A stretch of DNA of 18,176 nt from an uncultured Collinsella sp. (GTDB lineage Bacteria > Actinomycetota > Coriobacteriia > Coriobacteriales > Coriobacteriaceae). Below, one piece after another: positions 1 through 6,590 of this stretch; the stretch's first letter is position 1; each line of letters begins with the position of its first letter. Location: the NCBI GenBank assembly GCA_900545555.1, contig UQZI01000040.1, forward strand, positions 1 to 18,176, read 5' to 3'. The translations under genes and the position numbers were made by a program. Under the pieces are notes generated by a model, which saw nothing but the letters and a program-made list of their open reading frames with translations, had not been told where the DNA came from and searched no databases.

Positions 1-518
1 TCGATGTGGTTGTCCTTGAGCATGACGGCCGTCGACAGGTTGTAGCGATGGTTGCTGCCGCCGCCGATCTCAACCGCCGCCTTCTCGAAAACGCGCATGC
101 CCGGCGTGGTCTTGCGTGTGTCGACAAGCACGGTCTTGGTACCCTCGAGCGCCGCTGCCATTCTGTGCGTATAGGTAGCGATACCGCTCATGCGCTGCAG
201 GTAGTTGAGCGCCACGCGCTCGCCCGAAAGCAGCACGCGCGCATCGCCGCGCACCTGGCCCACGTGGTCGCCGGCGTGCACCTCGTCACCGTCGGCAACA
301 TCGAACAGCACCGAGCTCTGCGAATCCAGCAGCTCAAAGGTGCGGGCGAACACATCCAAGCCCGCGATGATGCCATCGGCCTTGGCGATGAGCTCCACCG
401 TGGCGGGGCGCGCCGTGGGGCACACGCTCGCCGTGCTCACGTCCTCAAACGTAATGTCCTCGCGTAGAGCCTGCAGAATCAGATCATCGACGACGAGCTT
501 CATGGTAATGGGATTCAT
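1..518 (-). CDS. nadC: Nicotinate-nucleotide diphosphorylase (carboxylating), 3' end missing
   Basis: Quinolinate phosphoribosyltransferase converts quinolinate and PRPP to nicotinate mononucleotide, CO2 and pyrophosphate; it is a cytoplasmic enzyme and the last step of de novo NAD ring synthesis. About 172 residues are present and the C-terminal part lies beyond the left edge. Reading from ATG at 518, the protein begins MNPITMKLVVDDLILQALRE. It shows the N-terminal domain phrase VLLSGERVALNYLQRMSGIAT and the highly conserved DTRKTTPGMRVFEKAAV followed by EIGGGSNHRYNLS and MLKDNHI, which are PRPP/quinolinate-binding landmarks of the family. The start lies 3 bases after the nadB stop, and a GGAGGAG ribosome site lies inside the nadB 3' end, so translation is probably coupled. 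The family assignment is secure; only the missing end is unknown. Confidence 0.96.
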   Translation of the reverse strand, partial: MNPITMKLVVDDLILQALREDITFEDVSTASVCPTARPATVELIAKADGIIAGLDVFARTFELLDSQSSVLFDVADGDEVHAGDHVGQVRGDARVLLSGERVALNYLQRMSGIATYTHRMAAALEGTKTVLVDTRKTTPGMRVFEKAAVEIGGGSNHRYNLSTAVMLKDNHI

Positions 519-521
519 GGT

Positions 522-1898
522 CTACTCCTCCACGGCCTGCGTGCCGGCCGCACGGGCCAAATCATCGATTGCCAGGGAGTCGGCGCTCAGGGCGCGATGA
601 CGCCCGTCGAGCGCGGGCTCGCCCGCCTGCTCCACGGCGAGCGACTCGCCGGTGCGCATGTACCACGCGGCGCGACGACCCCAGACCAGCGCCTCGAGCA
701 GGCTGTTGGAAGCCAGGCGATTCTTGCCGTGCACGCCGTTGCAGGCCGTCTCACCGGCTGCGTAGAGCTCGGGCATCGAGGTGCGGCCGTCCTTGTCGAC
801 CCACACGCCGCCCATAAAGTAGTGCTGCGTAGGCGTAACGGGGATGGGCTCGTCCAAGATGTCGCGGCCGTCCTCCAAGCAGCGTGCGCGAATGTTGGCA
901 AAGTGCCCGGTCACTACATCGCGCTCGACGGGGGCAAAACTCAGCCACTCGTGCTCGGTACCGTCCTGCTTCATCTGCTCGCGAATAGCGGCAGCGACCA
1001 CATCGCGCGGCTGAAGCTCGTCGGTAAAGCGCTCACCGGCGGCGTTGAGCAAAATCGCGCCCTCGCCGCGGCAGCTCTCGCTGATCAGGAAGGTGCGGCC
1101 TGGCTGCGGCGAGAACAGTCCCGTGGGGTGGATCTGCACGTAGTCCAGGTGCTCCATCTTAATGCCATGCTCCTGAGCGATGTAGCAGGCATCGCCCGTG
1201 AGCTGCGGATAGTTGGTCGAGTGGTCGTATATGCCGCCGATGCCGCCCGTTGCCCACAGCGTGTGGCGGGCATGGATCTTAAACGGCTCGCCGGCATGCG
1301 CGCCCTCGGCGGCATTTATCAGCTCGTCGGCGGGGCGGACCGAGTTGTCCTCGTCCACGGGAACGGCGACGACACCGGCACACACCGTGGCGCCGTCACG
1401 CTCGCCCGTCAGGATGTCGGTCATGGCCACGTGCTCCAAAATCTGCACGTTATCCAGTTTGCGAACGGCCTGAAGCAGCTTGGTCGTGATCTCCTTGCCC
1501 GTAATGTCGGCATGGAAGGCAATGCGGGGGCGGCTGTGCGCACCCTCGCGGGTAAAGTCGAGGCTGCCGTCGGCCTTGCGCTCAAAGTCCACGCCCATCG
1601 CCAGCAGGTCGTTGATGACCGAGCGGCTCGAGCGGATCATGATGTCGACGCTCTCGCGGCGGTTCTCGTAGTGGCCGGCGTGCATGGTGTCCTCAAAGAA
1701 GGCATCGTAGTCCGAGCCCTCGGGCAGCACGCAAATGCCGCCCTGCGCGAGCATCGAATCGCACTCGTCGACAGCGCCCTTGGAGAGCATGATCACGCGC
1801 GTGCTCGTCGGCAGATTGAGGGCCGCGTACAGGCCCGCCACGCCGCAACCGGCAATGACAACGTCGCACTCCATGTCGGGGTATTGTTTGGTTTCCAC
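522..1898 (-). CDS. nadB: L-aspartate oxidase
   Basis: A flavoprotein that oxidises L-aspartate to iminoaspartate, the substrate of NadA; in anaerobes fumarate is the usual electron acceptor (family knowledge). The protein has 458 residues. Near the N-terminus is the FAD dinucleotide-binding motif DVVIAGCGVAGLYAALN, followed by the flavin-contact region MLAQGGICV. The active-site region TREGAHSRPRIAFHAD, the HPTGL motif, and the C-terminal FAD motif ELYAAGETACNGVHGKNRLASNS all follow in order. I chose the GTG start at 1898 because AGGGAGAGG lies six bases upstream; the frame is open further upstream, but that part overlaps nadA and reads as arginine-rich noise. At 458 residues it is shorter than the roughly 540-residue E. 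coli enzyme, and the missing part corresponds to much of the C-terminal helical domain. Operon with nadA (56-nt gap) and nadC (3-nt gap). Confidence 0.96.
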   Translation of the reverse strand: METKQYPDMECDVVIAGCGVAGLYAALNLPTSTRVIMLSKGAVDECDSMLAQGGICVLPEGSDYDAFFEDTMHAGHYENRRESVDIMIRSSRSVINDLLAMGVDFERKADGSLDFTREGAHSRPRIAFHADITGKEITTKLLQAVRKLDNVQILEHVAMTDILTGERDGATVCAGVVAVPVDEDNSVRPADELINAAEGAHAGEPFKIHARHTLWATGGIGGIYDHSTNYPQLTGDACYIAQEHGIKMEHLDYVQIHPTGLFSPQPGRTFLISESCRGEGAILLNAAGERFTDELQPRDVVAAAIREQMKQDGTEHEWLSFAPVERDVVTGHFANIRARCLEDGRDILDEPIPVTPTQHYFMGGVWVDKDGRTSMPELYAAGETACNGVHGKNRLASNSLLEALVWGRRAAWYMRTGESLAVEQAGEPALDGRHRALSADSLAIDDLARAAGTQAVEE

Positions 1899-1917
1899 AG
1901 GAATCCTCTCCCTTGTT

Positions 1918-1950
1918 ATGTGACATAAGGGACTGTCCCTCATGTCACAT
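1918..1950. repeat. 33-bp imperfect palindrome between nadA and nadB
   Basis: Outer arms ATGTGACAT (1918-1926) and ATGTCACAT (1942-1950) are exact reverse complements. Inner arms AGGGAC (1928-1933) and GTCCCT (1935-1940) flank a single central T. The only mismatch in the 16-base arms is A1927 against C1941. The element sits in the 56-nt gap between the nadA stop and the nadB start, just upstream of the nadB ribosome site. The two halves look like an intergenic repeat rather than a regulator half-site: the TGTGA and TCACA parts are too far apart for a standard CRP-family operator. In RNA it would form a stable hairpin that could protect or separate nadA and nadB messages. Its repeat nature is inferred from memory of similar intergenic sequences in related genomes. 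Confidence 0.6.
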
Positions 1951-1954
1951 TGGC

Positions 1955-2980
1955 TTAGCGCGCCGCGTACTCGAGCATGCGGTCGAGCGTAAGTTTGGCC
2001 TGGTCGGCGGCCTCGTCCGACACGCCGATCTGCACCTCGCCCTCGCCCGTCTCCAGGCAGCGCACGAGTTTTTCGAGCGTGATGAGATCCATGTTGACGC
2101 AGGTGGGCTGCACCGCGGGGAAGTAGAACTTTTTGCCGGTGCCCTCGCAGCGGCGCTCGAGCTCGTAGAGCACGCCGCGGACCGTCACGATAATGAACTC
2201 GCTCGCGTCGGACTCCTCGGCGTACTTGATGATGCCGGCGGTGGAGCCGATGTAGTCGGCCTCGGCCAAGACGTCGGCCTTGCACTCAGGATGCGCCAGC
2301 ACGAGCGCGTCGGGGTGGGCCTCCGTCGCGTCAACGATCTGCTCGACGGTGATGATGTGATGGCGCGGGCAGTAGCCGTTGTTGAGGATGACGTGCTTTT
2401 GGGGCACCTGCTCGGCTACGAAGCGGCCCAGGTTCTGGTCGGGAATGAACAAGATGTGCTGCTGCGGCAGCTCGGAGACGATCTTGACGGCGTTTGAGCT
2501 GGTAACGCACACGTCACTCCAGCTCTTGATCTCGACCGTGGAGTTGACGTAGCAGACCACGGCCAGGTCGTCGCCGTACTCGGCGCGCGCCGCATCGACC
2601 GTCTCGCGCTTGACCATGTGCGCCATGGGACAGTCCGCGCCCGGCTCGGGCAGCAGCACGGTCTTGGTGGGATTGAGCAGCTTGGCGCTCTCGCCCATAA
2701 ACTCCACGCCGCACAGCACGATGGTCTGCTGCGGCAGGCTCTTGGCAAGCTTTGCCAGGTAGAAGCTGTCGCCGACGTAATCGGCCACAGCCTGGACCTC
2801 GGGCGCCACGTAATAGTGCGCCAGGATCACCGCGTCGCGCTGGGTTTTAAGTTGCTGAATGGCCTCGACGAGCTCTGCGGGCACCAATGCCGCGCGCTCC
2901 GTTGCCGTCGTTGCCGATGCCAGGCCGGCCGCGATATCGCGTGCAAGCTCCGACGCATCCATGTTCGCGCTCTGTGCCAT
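1955..2980 (-). CDS. nadA: Quinolinate synthase A
   Basis: A [4Fe-4S] enzyme that condenses iminoaspartate with dihydroxyacetone phosphate to quinolinate. The protein has 341 residues from ATG at 2980; an in-frame TTG lies directly before it, but the ribosome site GAGAGGGG favours the ATG. Diagnostic segments are AHYYVAPEVQ with VGDSFYLAKLA (around 55-80), CGVEFMGESAKLL (Cys90), CYVNSTVEIK and SSNAVKIV, DQNLGRFV, GYCPRHHII (Cys204), HPEC, GSTAGII, and TCVNMDL (Cys294). Cys90, Cys204 and Cys294 fit the three cluster ligands by spacing. It is the first gene of nadA-nadB-nadC and is preceded by a promoter with an overlapping palindrome. The oxygen-sensitive cluster fits an anaerobic host. Confidence 0.97.
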   Translation of the reverse strand: MAQSANMDASELARDIAAGLASATTATERAALVPAELVEAIQQLKTQRDAVILAHYYVAPEVQAVADYVGDSFYLAKLAKSLPQQTIVLCGVEFMGESAKLLNPTKTVLLPEPGADCPMAHMVKRETVDAARAEYGDDLAVVCYVNSTVEIKSWSDVCVTSSNAVKIVSELPQQHILFIPDQNLGRFVAEQVPQKHVILNNGYCPRHHIITVEQIVDATEAHPDALVLAHPECKADVLAEADYIGSTAGIIKYAEESDASEFIIVTVRGVLYELERRCEGTGKKFYFPAVQPTCVNMDLITLEKLVRCLETGEGEVQIGVSDEAADQAKLTLDRMLEYAAR

Positions 2981-3015
2981 CAAGGCCCCTCTCTTTTGGC
3001 GAATCTTGGGGCTTT

Positions 3016-3044
3016 AGTATGACACCTAGGTTTACAGCTGACAA
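3016..3044 (-). promoter_or_regulatory. Predicted nadA promoter
   Basis: On the minus strand a -35 box TTGTCA (3039-3044, five of six matches to TTGACA) and a -10 box CATACT (3016-3021, four of six) are separated by exactly 17 bases. Transcription would start near 3009, leaving a leader of about 28 nt that contains the nadA ribosome site. The spacer is made of one arm of the adjacent palindrome. Confidence 0.55.
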
Positions 3045-3065
3045 GACAGCTGTAAACCTAGGTGT
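3022..3065. promoter_or_regulatory. Perfect 19-bp inverted repeat, likely operator of the nad operon
   Basis: ACACCTAGGTTTACAGCTG (3022-3040) and its exact reverse complement (3047-3065) are separated by only six bases (ACAAGA). It overlaps the spacer and -35 box of the predicted nadA promoter, as expected for a repressor site. Each arm contains CCTAGG and TGTAAA/TTTACA, and a further TGTAAA at 3063-3068 makes a 12-bp direct repeat with the one at 3051-3056. NAD synthesis genes in Gram-positives are often controlled by NiaR or NrtR, but I could not match this site to either consensus. A role as an RNA hairpin or terminator is less likely because no T-run follows. Confidence 0.6.
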
Positions 3066-3272
3066 AAAGTTGAAATAAAGATTCAATCATGCGGCAGGTC
3101 CATTTTCGAACTGGCAAGCTGAGGATAGCCGAGCTCTCGATAGCGCAGGAGGCATCTTTCGCCACCGCAATACCGCTCGGCGCGAGTTGCGCACCGTGAG
3201 GCACGAACGGGCGCTCCCCCGCGAGTGGTCCGCGCCCAATGTGGCAAAATCGAACTACTAAGGGGGCTCAGA

Positions 3273-3995
3273 ATGCTCAAGATTATTGCCTGCGACGATG
3301 ACGTCGCTTTTCTAGATAGACTGCACCGGATGATCGACCGTTGGTCGATCGAGACGGGCACGGCGGTCGATGTTGCGCTCGTCACGCGCGGCGAGGACCT
3401 GCTGGCGCGCCATGCCGCGTCGCGCGCCGACATCATCCTGCTCGACATGATCATGCCGCTCGTCAACGGCATGGACACCGCACGCGAATTGCGCCAGGCC
3501 GATACCGCCGTGCGCCTGGTGTTTCTCACCTCATCGCCCGAGTTTGCACTGGAGTCCTACGAGGTCCGCGCCTTCGACTATCTGCTCAAGCCCGTGACTT
3601 ACGAACGCCTGGCGCAGTTACTCGACGAGCTTTCGAGCATGCGCCCGGCGGCAACCGACGAGCTCGTGATCAAAACGTCCTTTGGCTACCACGCCCTGCG
3701 CCTGTCCGACATCGAATATGCCGAGGCGCGCAACAAGCACGTGGTCTTCCACCTGCGCGACGGACGCGATATCGAGGCACTCGAGTCGTTCCGCAGCGTC
3801 GAGGACCGTTTGGCGCAAAATGCCACCTTCTTTAAATGCCACCGTAGCTACCAGGTCAACTTGCGCAACATCGACCACTTCAATCGCACGGACATCGTCA
3901 TGCGCTCGGGCGCGTGCATTCCGCTGTCGCGCAGCAGCAAGCAGGGGTTCCAAGACGCCTACTTTGCGGTGCGCTTTGAGGGCGGGAGGCGCTGA
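3273..3995 (+). CDS. LytTR-family response regulator
   Basis: A 240-residue two-component response regulator of the AgrA/LytR type. Residues 1-120 form a receiver domain: the acidic pocket DDD at 8-10, phosphoacceptor Asp58 in IILLDMIMP, the switch threonine in VFLTSS, and the lysine in DYLLKP. Residues from about 136 to the end form a LytTR DNA-binding domain, with phrases typical of the family such as DIEYAEARNKHVVFHL and FFKCHRSYQVNLRNI. The start at 3273 has AGGGGG six bases upstream; an earlier in-frame GTG at 3225 has no such site. It overlaps the kinase gene by one base (TGATG), so the two are co-translated and form a signalling pair. The regulated genes are not identifiable here. Confidence 0.92.
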   Translation: MLKIIACDDDVAFLDRLHRMIDRWSIETGTAVDVALVTRGEDLLARHAASRADIILLDMIMPLVNGMDTARELRQADTAVRLVFLTSSPEFALESYEVRAFDYLLKPVTYERLAQLLDELSSMRPAATDELVIKTSFGYHALRLSDIEYAEARNKHVVFHLRDGRDIEALESFRSVEDRLAQNATFFKCHRSYQVNLRNIDHFNRTDIVMRSGACIPLSRSSKQGFQDAYFAVRFEGGRR

Positions 3996-5272
3996 TGATC
4001 TCCTCGGTCGAAATGGTCCTTTGGGCAATCCACCACGCCACGACGCTGCTCTTTGGCGTCTTTGCCTCGGCGGCGCTGTGCGGTATCGAAATCAATCGAC
4101 GCCATGCACTCGAGTTGGTGGGGGTCGGAGCCGCAACCGGCGCTGCCTTTTCGATCGCCAATGTCGTTGGCGGAGAGCTTTTTGCCCGTCAGGTCTATCC
4201 GCTCGTCGTGCACTTGCCGCTTACCGTCTACCTATGCGCGCGCTACCACTTGAGTCCGCTACTCGCGACGTTGGGCGTCACCAGCGCCTATCTGAGCTGC
4301 CAGTTCAGCAATTGGATGGGCATCGCCGCATTTGCCGCAACCGATTCTCAGATCGCGTACTATCTGGCGCGCATCGCTACCACGCTCGGCGTCTTTGCCG
4401 TCCTGCTGCATTGGGCCGGCGACATTGGACCCCGCCTGGCGATCAAAAGCCCCACCGAGCTGGGCAGCCTTTTAATCCTGCCGCTCGTCTATTACATCTT
4501 TGACTACGCCACCAACGTCTACACCACGCTGTTCCACTCGGGCTCGGTGGTGACAGTTGAGTTTTTGGCATTTGCGCTCTGTGCCTTCTATCTTATGTTT
4601 CTTGCCGTTTACCTGCGCGAATACGAAGAAAAGGAAACCGCCGAGCGAGAGCGTTGGATGCTCGAAACCCGCGACAGCGCCGCCATCAAAGAGCTCGAGG
4701 CTTGGCGTCAATCTGGGCGCGAGCTGTCGATTCTTCGCCACGATATGCGCCACTTCCTACGCGGCCTGGCCACTTTAATTGAGGAGGGCCACACCGACGA
4801 GGCGCTCAAACGCATCGATGAGCTCTGCGAAGCCGGCGACCGCACCGCCGTACGCCGCTTCTGCGCCAACGAGACCGTAAACATCGCGCTTTCGTCATTC
4901 AACTCAGATATCAATAGAAACGGCATTACCGCCAACCTGCGCGCCGCCGTACCCGAAACCGTCCACGTAGATGACGCCGACCTGTTTAGCGTGCTCTCAA
5001 ATGCCTTGGAAAACGCTATCACCGCCGCAAGCGCCGCACCCCAAGGAAAGCGATTCGTCGACCTTGACCTGCGACTTGAGGACGGCCAGCTGTTGCTGTT
5101 AGTTTCCAACACGTTTGACCGCGCGCCGCGCATGGTCGACGGCATGCCCGTGACCCGGCATGCGGGCCACGGCTTTGGAACCAAGAGCATCAAACTTGCC
5201 GTGGAGCGCATGAACGGCAACTGCCAGTTCCGCATTAACGGCGATCGGTTTGAGCTGCGCGCTGTGATGTAG
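3995..5272 (+). CDS. Membrane sensor histidine kinase, GHKL type (AgrC/ComD-like)
   Basis: A 425-residue kinase partner of the preceding regulator. The first ~205 residues are hydrophobic, with about six or seven membrane segments (for example around 5-30, 40-62, 68-83, 88-115, 120-142, 155-180 and 185-207). A charged coiled stretch (208-240) follows, then the phosphoacceptor box SILRHDMRHFLRG with His249. A GHKL ATPase follows: N-box FSVLSNALENAITAAS and G-box HAGHGFGTKSIKLAVERMNG; a separate D-box is weak, as in this family. The architecture matches polytopic kinases that detect peptides or envelope state. No peptide precursor or AgrB-type protease gene lies next to it, so the signal is unknown. 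The ribosome site GGGAGG lies within the end of the regulator gene. Confidence 0.9.
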   Translation: MISSVEMVLWAIHHATTLLFGVFASAALCGIEINRRHALELVGVGAATGAAFSIANVVGGELFARQVYPLVVHLPLTVYLCARYHLSPLLATLGVTSAYLSCQFSNWMGIAAFAATDSQIAYYLARIATTLGVFAVLLHWAGDIGPRLAIKSPTELGSLLILPLVYYIFDYATNVYTTLFHSGSVVTVEFLAFALCAFYLMFLAVYLREYEEKETAERERWMLETRDSAAIKELEAWRQSGRELSILRHDMRHFLRGLATLIEEGHTDEALKRIDELCEAGDRTAVRRFCANETVNIALSSFNSDINRNGITANLRAAVPETVHVDDADLFSVLSNALENAITAASAAPQGKRFVDLDLRLEDGQLLLLVSNTFDRAPRMVDGMPVTRHAGHGFGTKSIKLAVERMNGNCQFRINGDRFELRAVM

Positions 5273-5279
5273 AAGTACG

Positions 5280-5297
5280 GCGCCGATCTCGCGGCGC
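5280..5297. terminator. Short GC hairpin between converging genes
   Basis: GCGCCG (5280-5285) and CGGCGC (5292-5297) form a six-base stem with a six-base loop in the 64-bp gap between the kinase stop and the stop of the minus-strand gene. There is no T-run on either side, so it could at most pause transcription or assist Rho. Weak call. Confidence 0.2.
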
Positions 5298-5336
5298 GCC
5301 TCGCCCGCCAGGCAATCGCTCGCCGGTGCCGATCCG

Positions 5337-5912
5337 CTACAGTGGAGCGACCGCCGGGGTCAGCTGCTTGATGTAGGCCCACATGCGCTGCTTGGCCGCT
5401 TTGTCGGTCAGCGCCGCCTCAAAGCCATCGAGCGCGAGCACGCGGCGGCCCTGCACATGGGCGACCAGGCCGGGCTTGAGCATGGCGGTGTCGAAGTCAT
5501 CAATCGCCACGAGCATATCGGCGTAGGTTTCGCGCATGACATCGGCCGCGCTGTTATCGAGCAGCAGCACCGCCTCGGGATCCAGAGCCTCAAGCGCCTC
5601 GCGGAACAGCCCGCACGGCAGAGTCTCGCCCACCGCGACCGCTCCGTCGCCTGCGCCGGCGACGCTTGCCAGCACGCAAAAATCCTCGGGCGCGTAGCCG
5701 ATGGCCCCAAGCGCCTTGCGCAGCGCAGCACCGTCCGGACCGGCAGCCAGCTCGCCGCCCGAACGCTCGGCCTCGTCCAAATCGCCTTTGACCAGCACGA
5801 TCGGCGAGCACGCGTTGCCCACGATGCGCACGCCACGGACCGCAAGCGATGTGAGCTCCTGCTCGGCCGCCTGGGCGATGGCTTCTTTTTTCTGGCTTTG
5901 TGACGTGGACAT
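5337..5912 (-). CDS. Uncharacterised protein, likely degenerate uracil-DNA-glycosylase-fold
   Basis: A 191-residue soluble protein with no signal peptide or membrane segment. I see an ordered resemblance to family 4/5 uracil-DNA glycosylases: ACSPIVLVKGDLDEAERSGG then AAGPDGAALRKALGAIGYAP and EDFCVLASV parallels the family pattern (VGEAPG, a G-rich loop, LLxxxLxxIG, then xVYITNV). CGLFREALEALDPEAVLLLDNSAADVM parallels the Cys/Leu-rich helix and VIVALG strand, and LTDKAAKQRMWAYIKQL parallels the C-terminal helix. The usual GEAPG motif reads KGDLD and the cluster cysteines are mostly absent, so glycosylase activity is doubtful. The start at 5912 (ribosome site GGAGAG) is preferred because the longer ATG at 5942 overlaps a TATAAT box. 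Gene existence is firm; the fold is inference. Confidence 0.7.
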   Translation of the reverse strand: MSTSQSQKKEAIAQAAEQELTSLAVRGVRIVGNACSPIVLVKGDLDEAERSGGELAAGPDGAALRKALGAIGYAPEDFCVLASVAGAGDGAVAVGETLPCGLFREALEALDPEAVLLLDNSAADVMRETYADMLVAIDDFDTAMLKPGLVAHVQGRRVLALDGFEAALTDKAAKQRMWAYIKQLTPAVAPL

Positions 5913-5940
5913 GCGCTCTCCAATCGTTTGCGTGCCCACC

Positions 5941-5946
5941 ATTATA
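5941..5946 (-). promoter_or_regulatory. -10 box of the glycosylase-like gene
   Basis: A perfect TATAAT is read on the minus strand at 5946-5941, about 29 bases before the chosen ATG. It overlaps an upstream in-frame ATG, which argues against that start. No good -35 box was seen at 17 bases (ACCACT). A six-base stem GCCCGC (5957-5962)/GCGGGC (5976-5981) lies between this promoter and trxA. Confidence 0.45.
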
Positions 5947-6013
5947 TAAAAGAGCTGCCCGCGAGTGGTTGCTTTGCGGGCGGCTGGGTATAAGCACGGT
6001 CGTACTGAGTTTT

Positions 6014-6030
6014 ACGCGGCCGAGCCGCGT
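6014..6030. promoter_or_regulatory. Perfect inverted repeat in the trxA leader
   Basis: ACGCGGC (6014-6020) and GCCGCGT (6024-6030) are separated by CGA, and lie 9 bases before the trxA ribosome site GGAGGT (6039-6044). A possible trxA -10 box TATAAG lies at 5989-5994, so the hairpin would be in the 5' leader. It could be a redox-regulator site or a leader hairpin; neither can be shown here. Confidence 0.35.
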
Positions 6031-6048
6031 CGTATTATGGAGGTCACC

Positions 6049-6369
6049 ATGGCTGACATTAAGCAGATTACCCCCGAGAACTTCGATTCCATCGTTAACG
6101 ACAGCCTGCCCGTGCTGGTCGATTTTTGGGCGCCCTGGTGCGGGCCCTGCCGATCGCTCTCGCCCATCGTGGACGAGGTAGCCGATGAGCTGGCGGGCAA
6201 GCTTGCCGTTGCCAAATGCAACGTCGACGACAACCAGGACCTGGCCATGAAGTATGGCGTCATGAGCATCCCCACGCTGATTGTGTTTAAGAACGGCGAG
6301 GAGATTGACCGCTCGGTTGGCGCTCTGCCCAAGGCGAGGCTGCAGGCGCTGCTGGAGAAGCATCTGTAA
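6049..6369 (+). CDS. trxA: Thioredoxin
   Basis: A small cytoplasmic dithiol oxidoreductase that reduces protein disulfides and is itself reduced by thioredoxin reductase (not in this window). It has 106 residues, the usual size. The active site is in FWAPWCGPCRSLSPIV with the WCGPC pair; MSIPTLIVFKNGEEIDRSVGA carries the cis-proline loop and the glycine-rich end. I start at ATG 6049, which follows GGAGGT. An in-frame ATG at 6037 overlaps that ribosome site and is unlikely. It is divergent from the glycosylase-like gene and monocistronic as far as can be seen. A weak 7-bp hairpin (6397-6415) follows its stop. Confidence 0.97.
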   Translation: MADIKQITPENFDSIVNDSLPVLVDFWAPWCGPCRSLSPIVDEVADELAGKLAVAKCNVDDNQDLAMKYGVMSIPTLIVFKNGEEIDRSVGALPKARLQALLEKHL

Positions 6370-6450
6370 TACGCTTGTTACTTGCCCGCCGTCCATGAGC
6401 GGTTTTGCACCGCTCGCCGGACTGCCGGGTGCGGCGCGTGCGACCACGGA

Positions 6451-6456
6451 TAGTAT
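6451..6456 (+). promoter_or_regulatory. -10-like box upstream of the nikR-hyp block
   Basis: TAGTAT lies in the context GGATAGTATGG, which recurs exactly upstream of the lipoprotein gene on the minus strand (-10 at 14493-14498). No convincing -35 box is seen. If used, its transcript would run straight into the strong terminator hairpin at 6481-6519. An alternative -10 box downstream of that hairpin is TAAAAT (6546-6551). Confidence 0.3.
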
Positions 6457-6480
6457 GGTAGTTACAAACAGCCCCCAGTG

Positions 6481-6519
6481 AACGGGTGCGAGTCGCACAG
6501 ACTCGCACCCGTTTTCTTA
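6481..6519 (+). terminator. Strong intrinsic terminator
   Basis: A 14-bp perfect stem, AACGGGTGCGAGTC (6481-6494) against GACTCGCACCCGTT (6500-6513), has a 5-base loop and is followed by a T-rich tract (TTTTCTT). Its position, 111 bases after the trxA stop and 71 bases before the next start, fits a trxA terminator. Because a -10-like box lies only 25 bases upstream, it could also act as an attenuator in the leader of the nikR-hyp operon. Confidence 0.85.
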
Positions 6520-6590
6520 TGCAGCGGCGCGCAGAGCGGGCGTAGTAAAATCTGAACCACTGGATTACCGTCCACACAAGGAGATTTCCC

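Noticed and set aside
6..1928. Long plus-strand open frames across nadC and nadB
   Set aside because: They mirror the minus-strand genes in high-GC DNA, lack recognisable domains, and the minus strand has clear conserved motifs.
1918..1950. TGTGA/TCACA halves, considered as a CRP-family operator
   Set aside because: The halves are too far apart for the TGTGA-N6-TCACA spacing, and the site is inside an operon rather than at a promoter.
3017..3044. GTATGA half-site at 3017-3022, considered as a NikR operator (GTATGA-N16-TCATAC)
   Set aside because: The second half is absent at the required spacing, and the site is in the nad promoter. No full NikR operator was found in the window, including before the nikR block.
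3089..3199. A 36-codon plus-strand frame with a C-terminal Cys (…GASCAP) upstream of the LytTR gene, considered as an AgrD-like signal peptide
   Set aside because: No ribosome site, codon use unlike neighbouring genes, no AgrB-type partner, and it overlaps control sequences of nadA.
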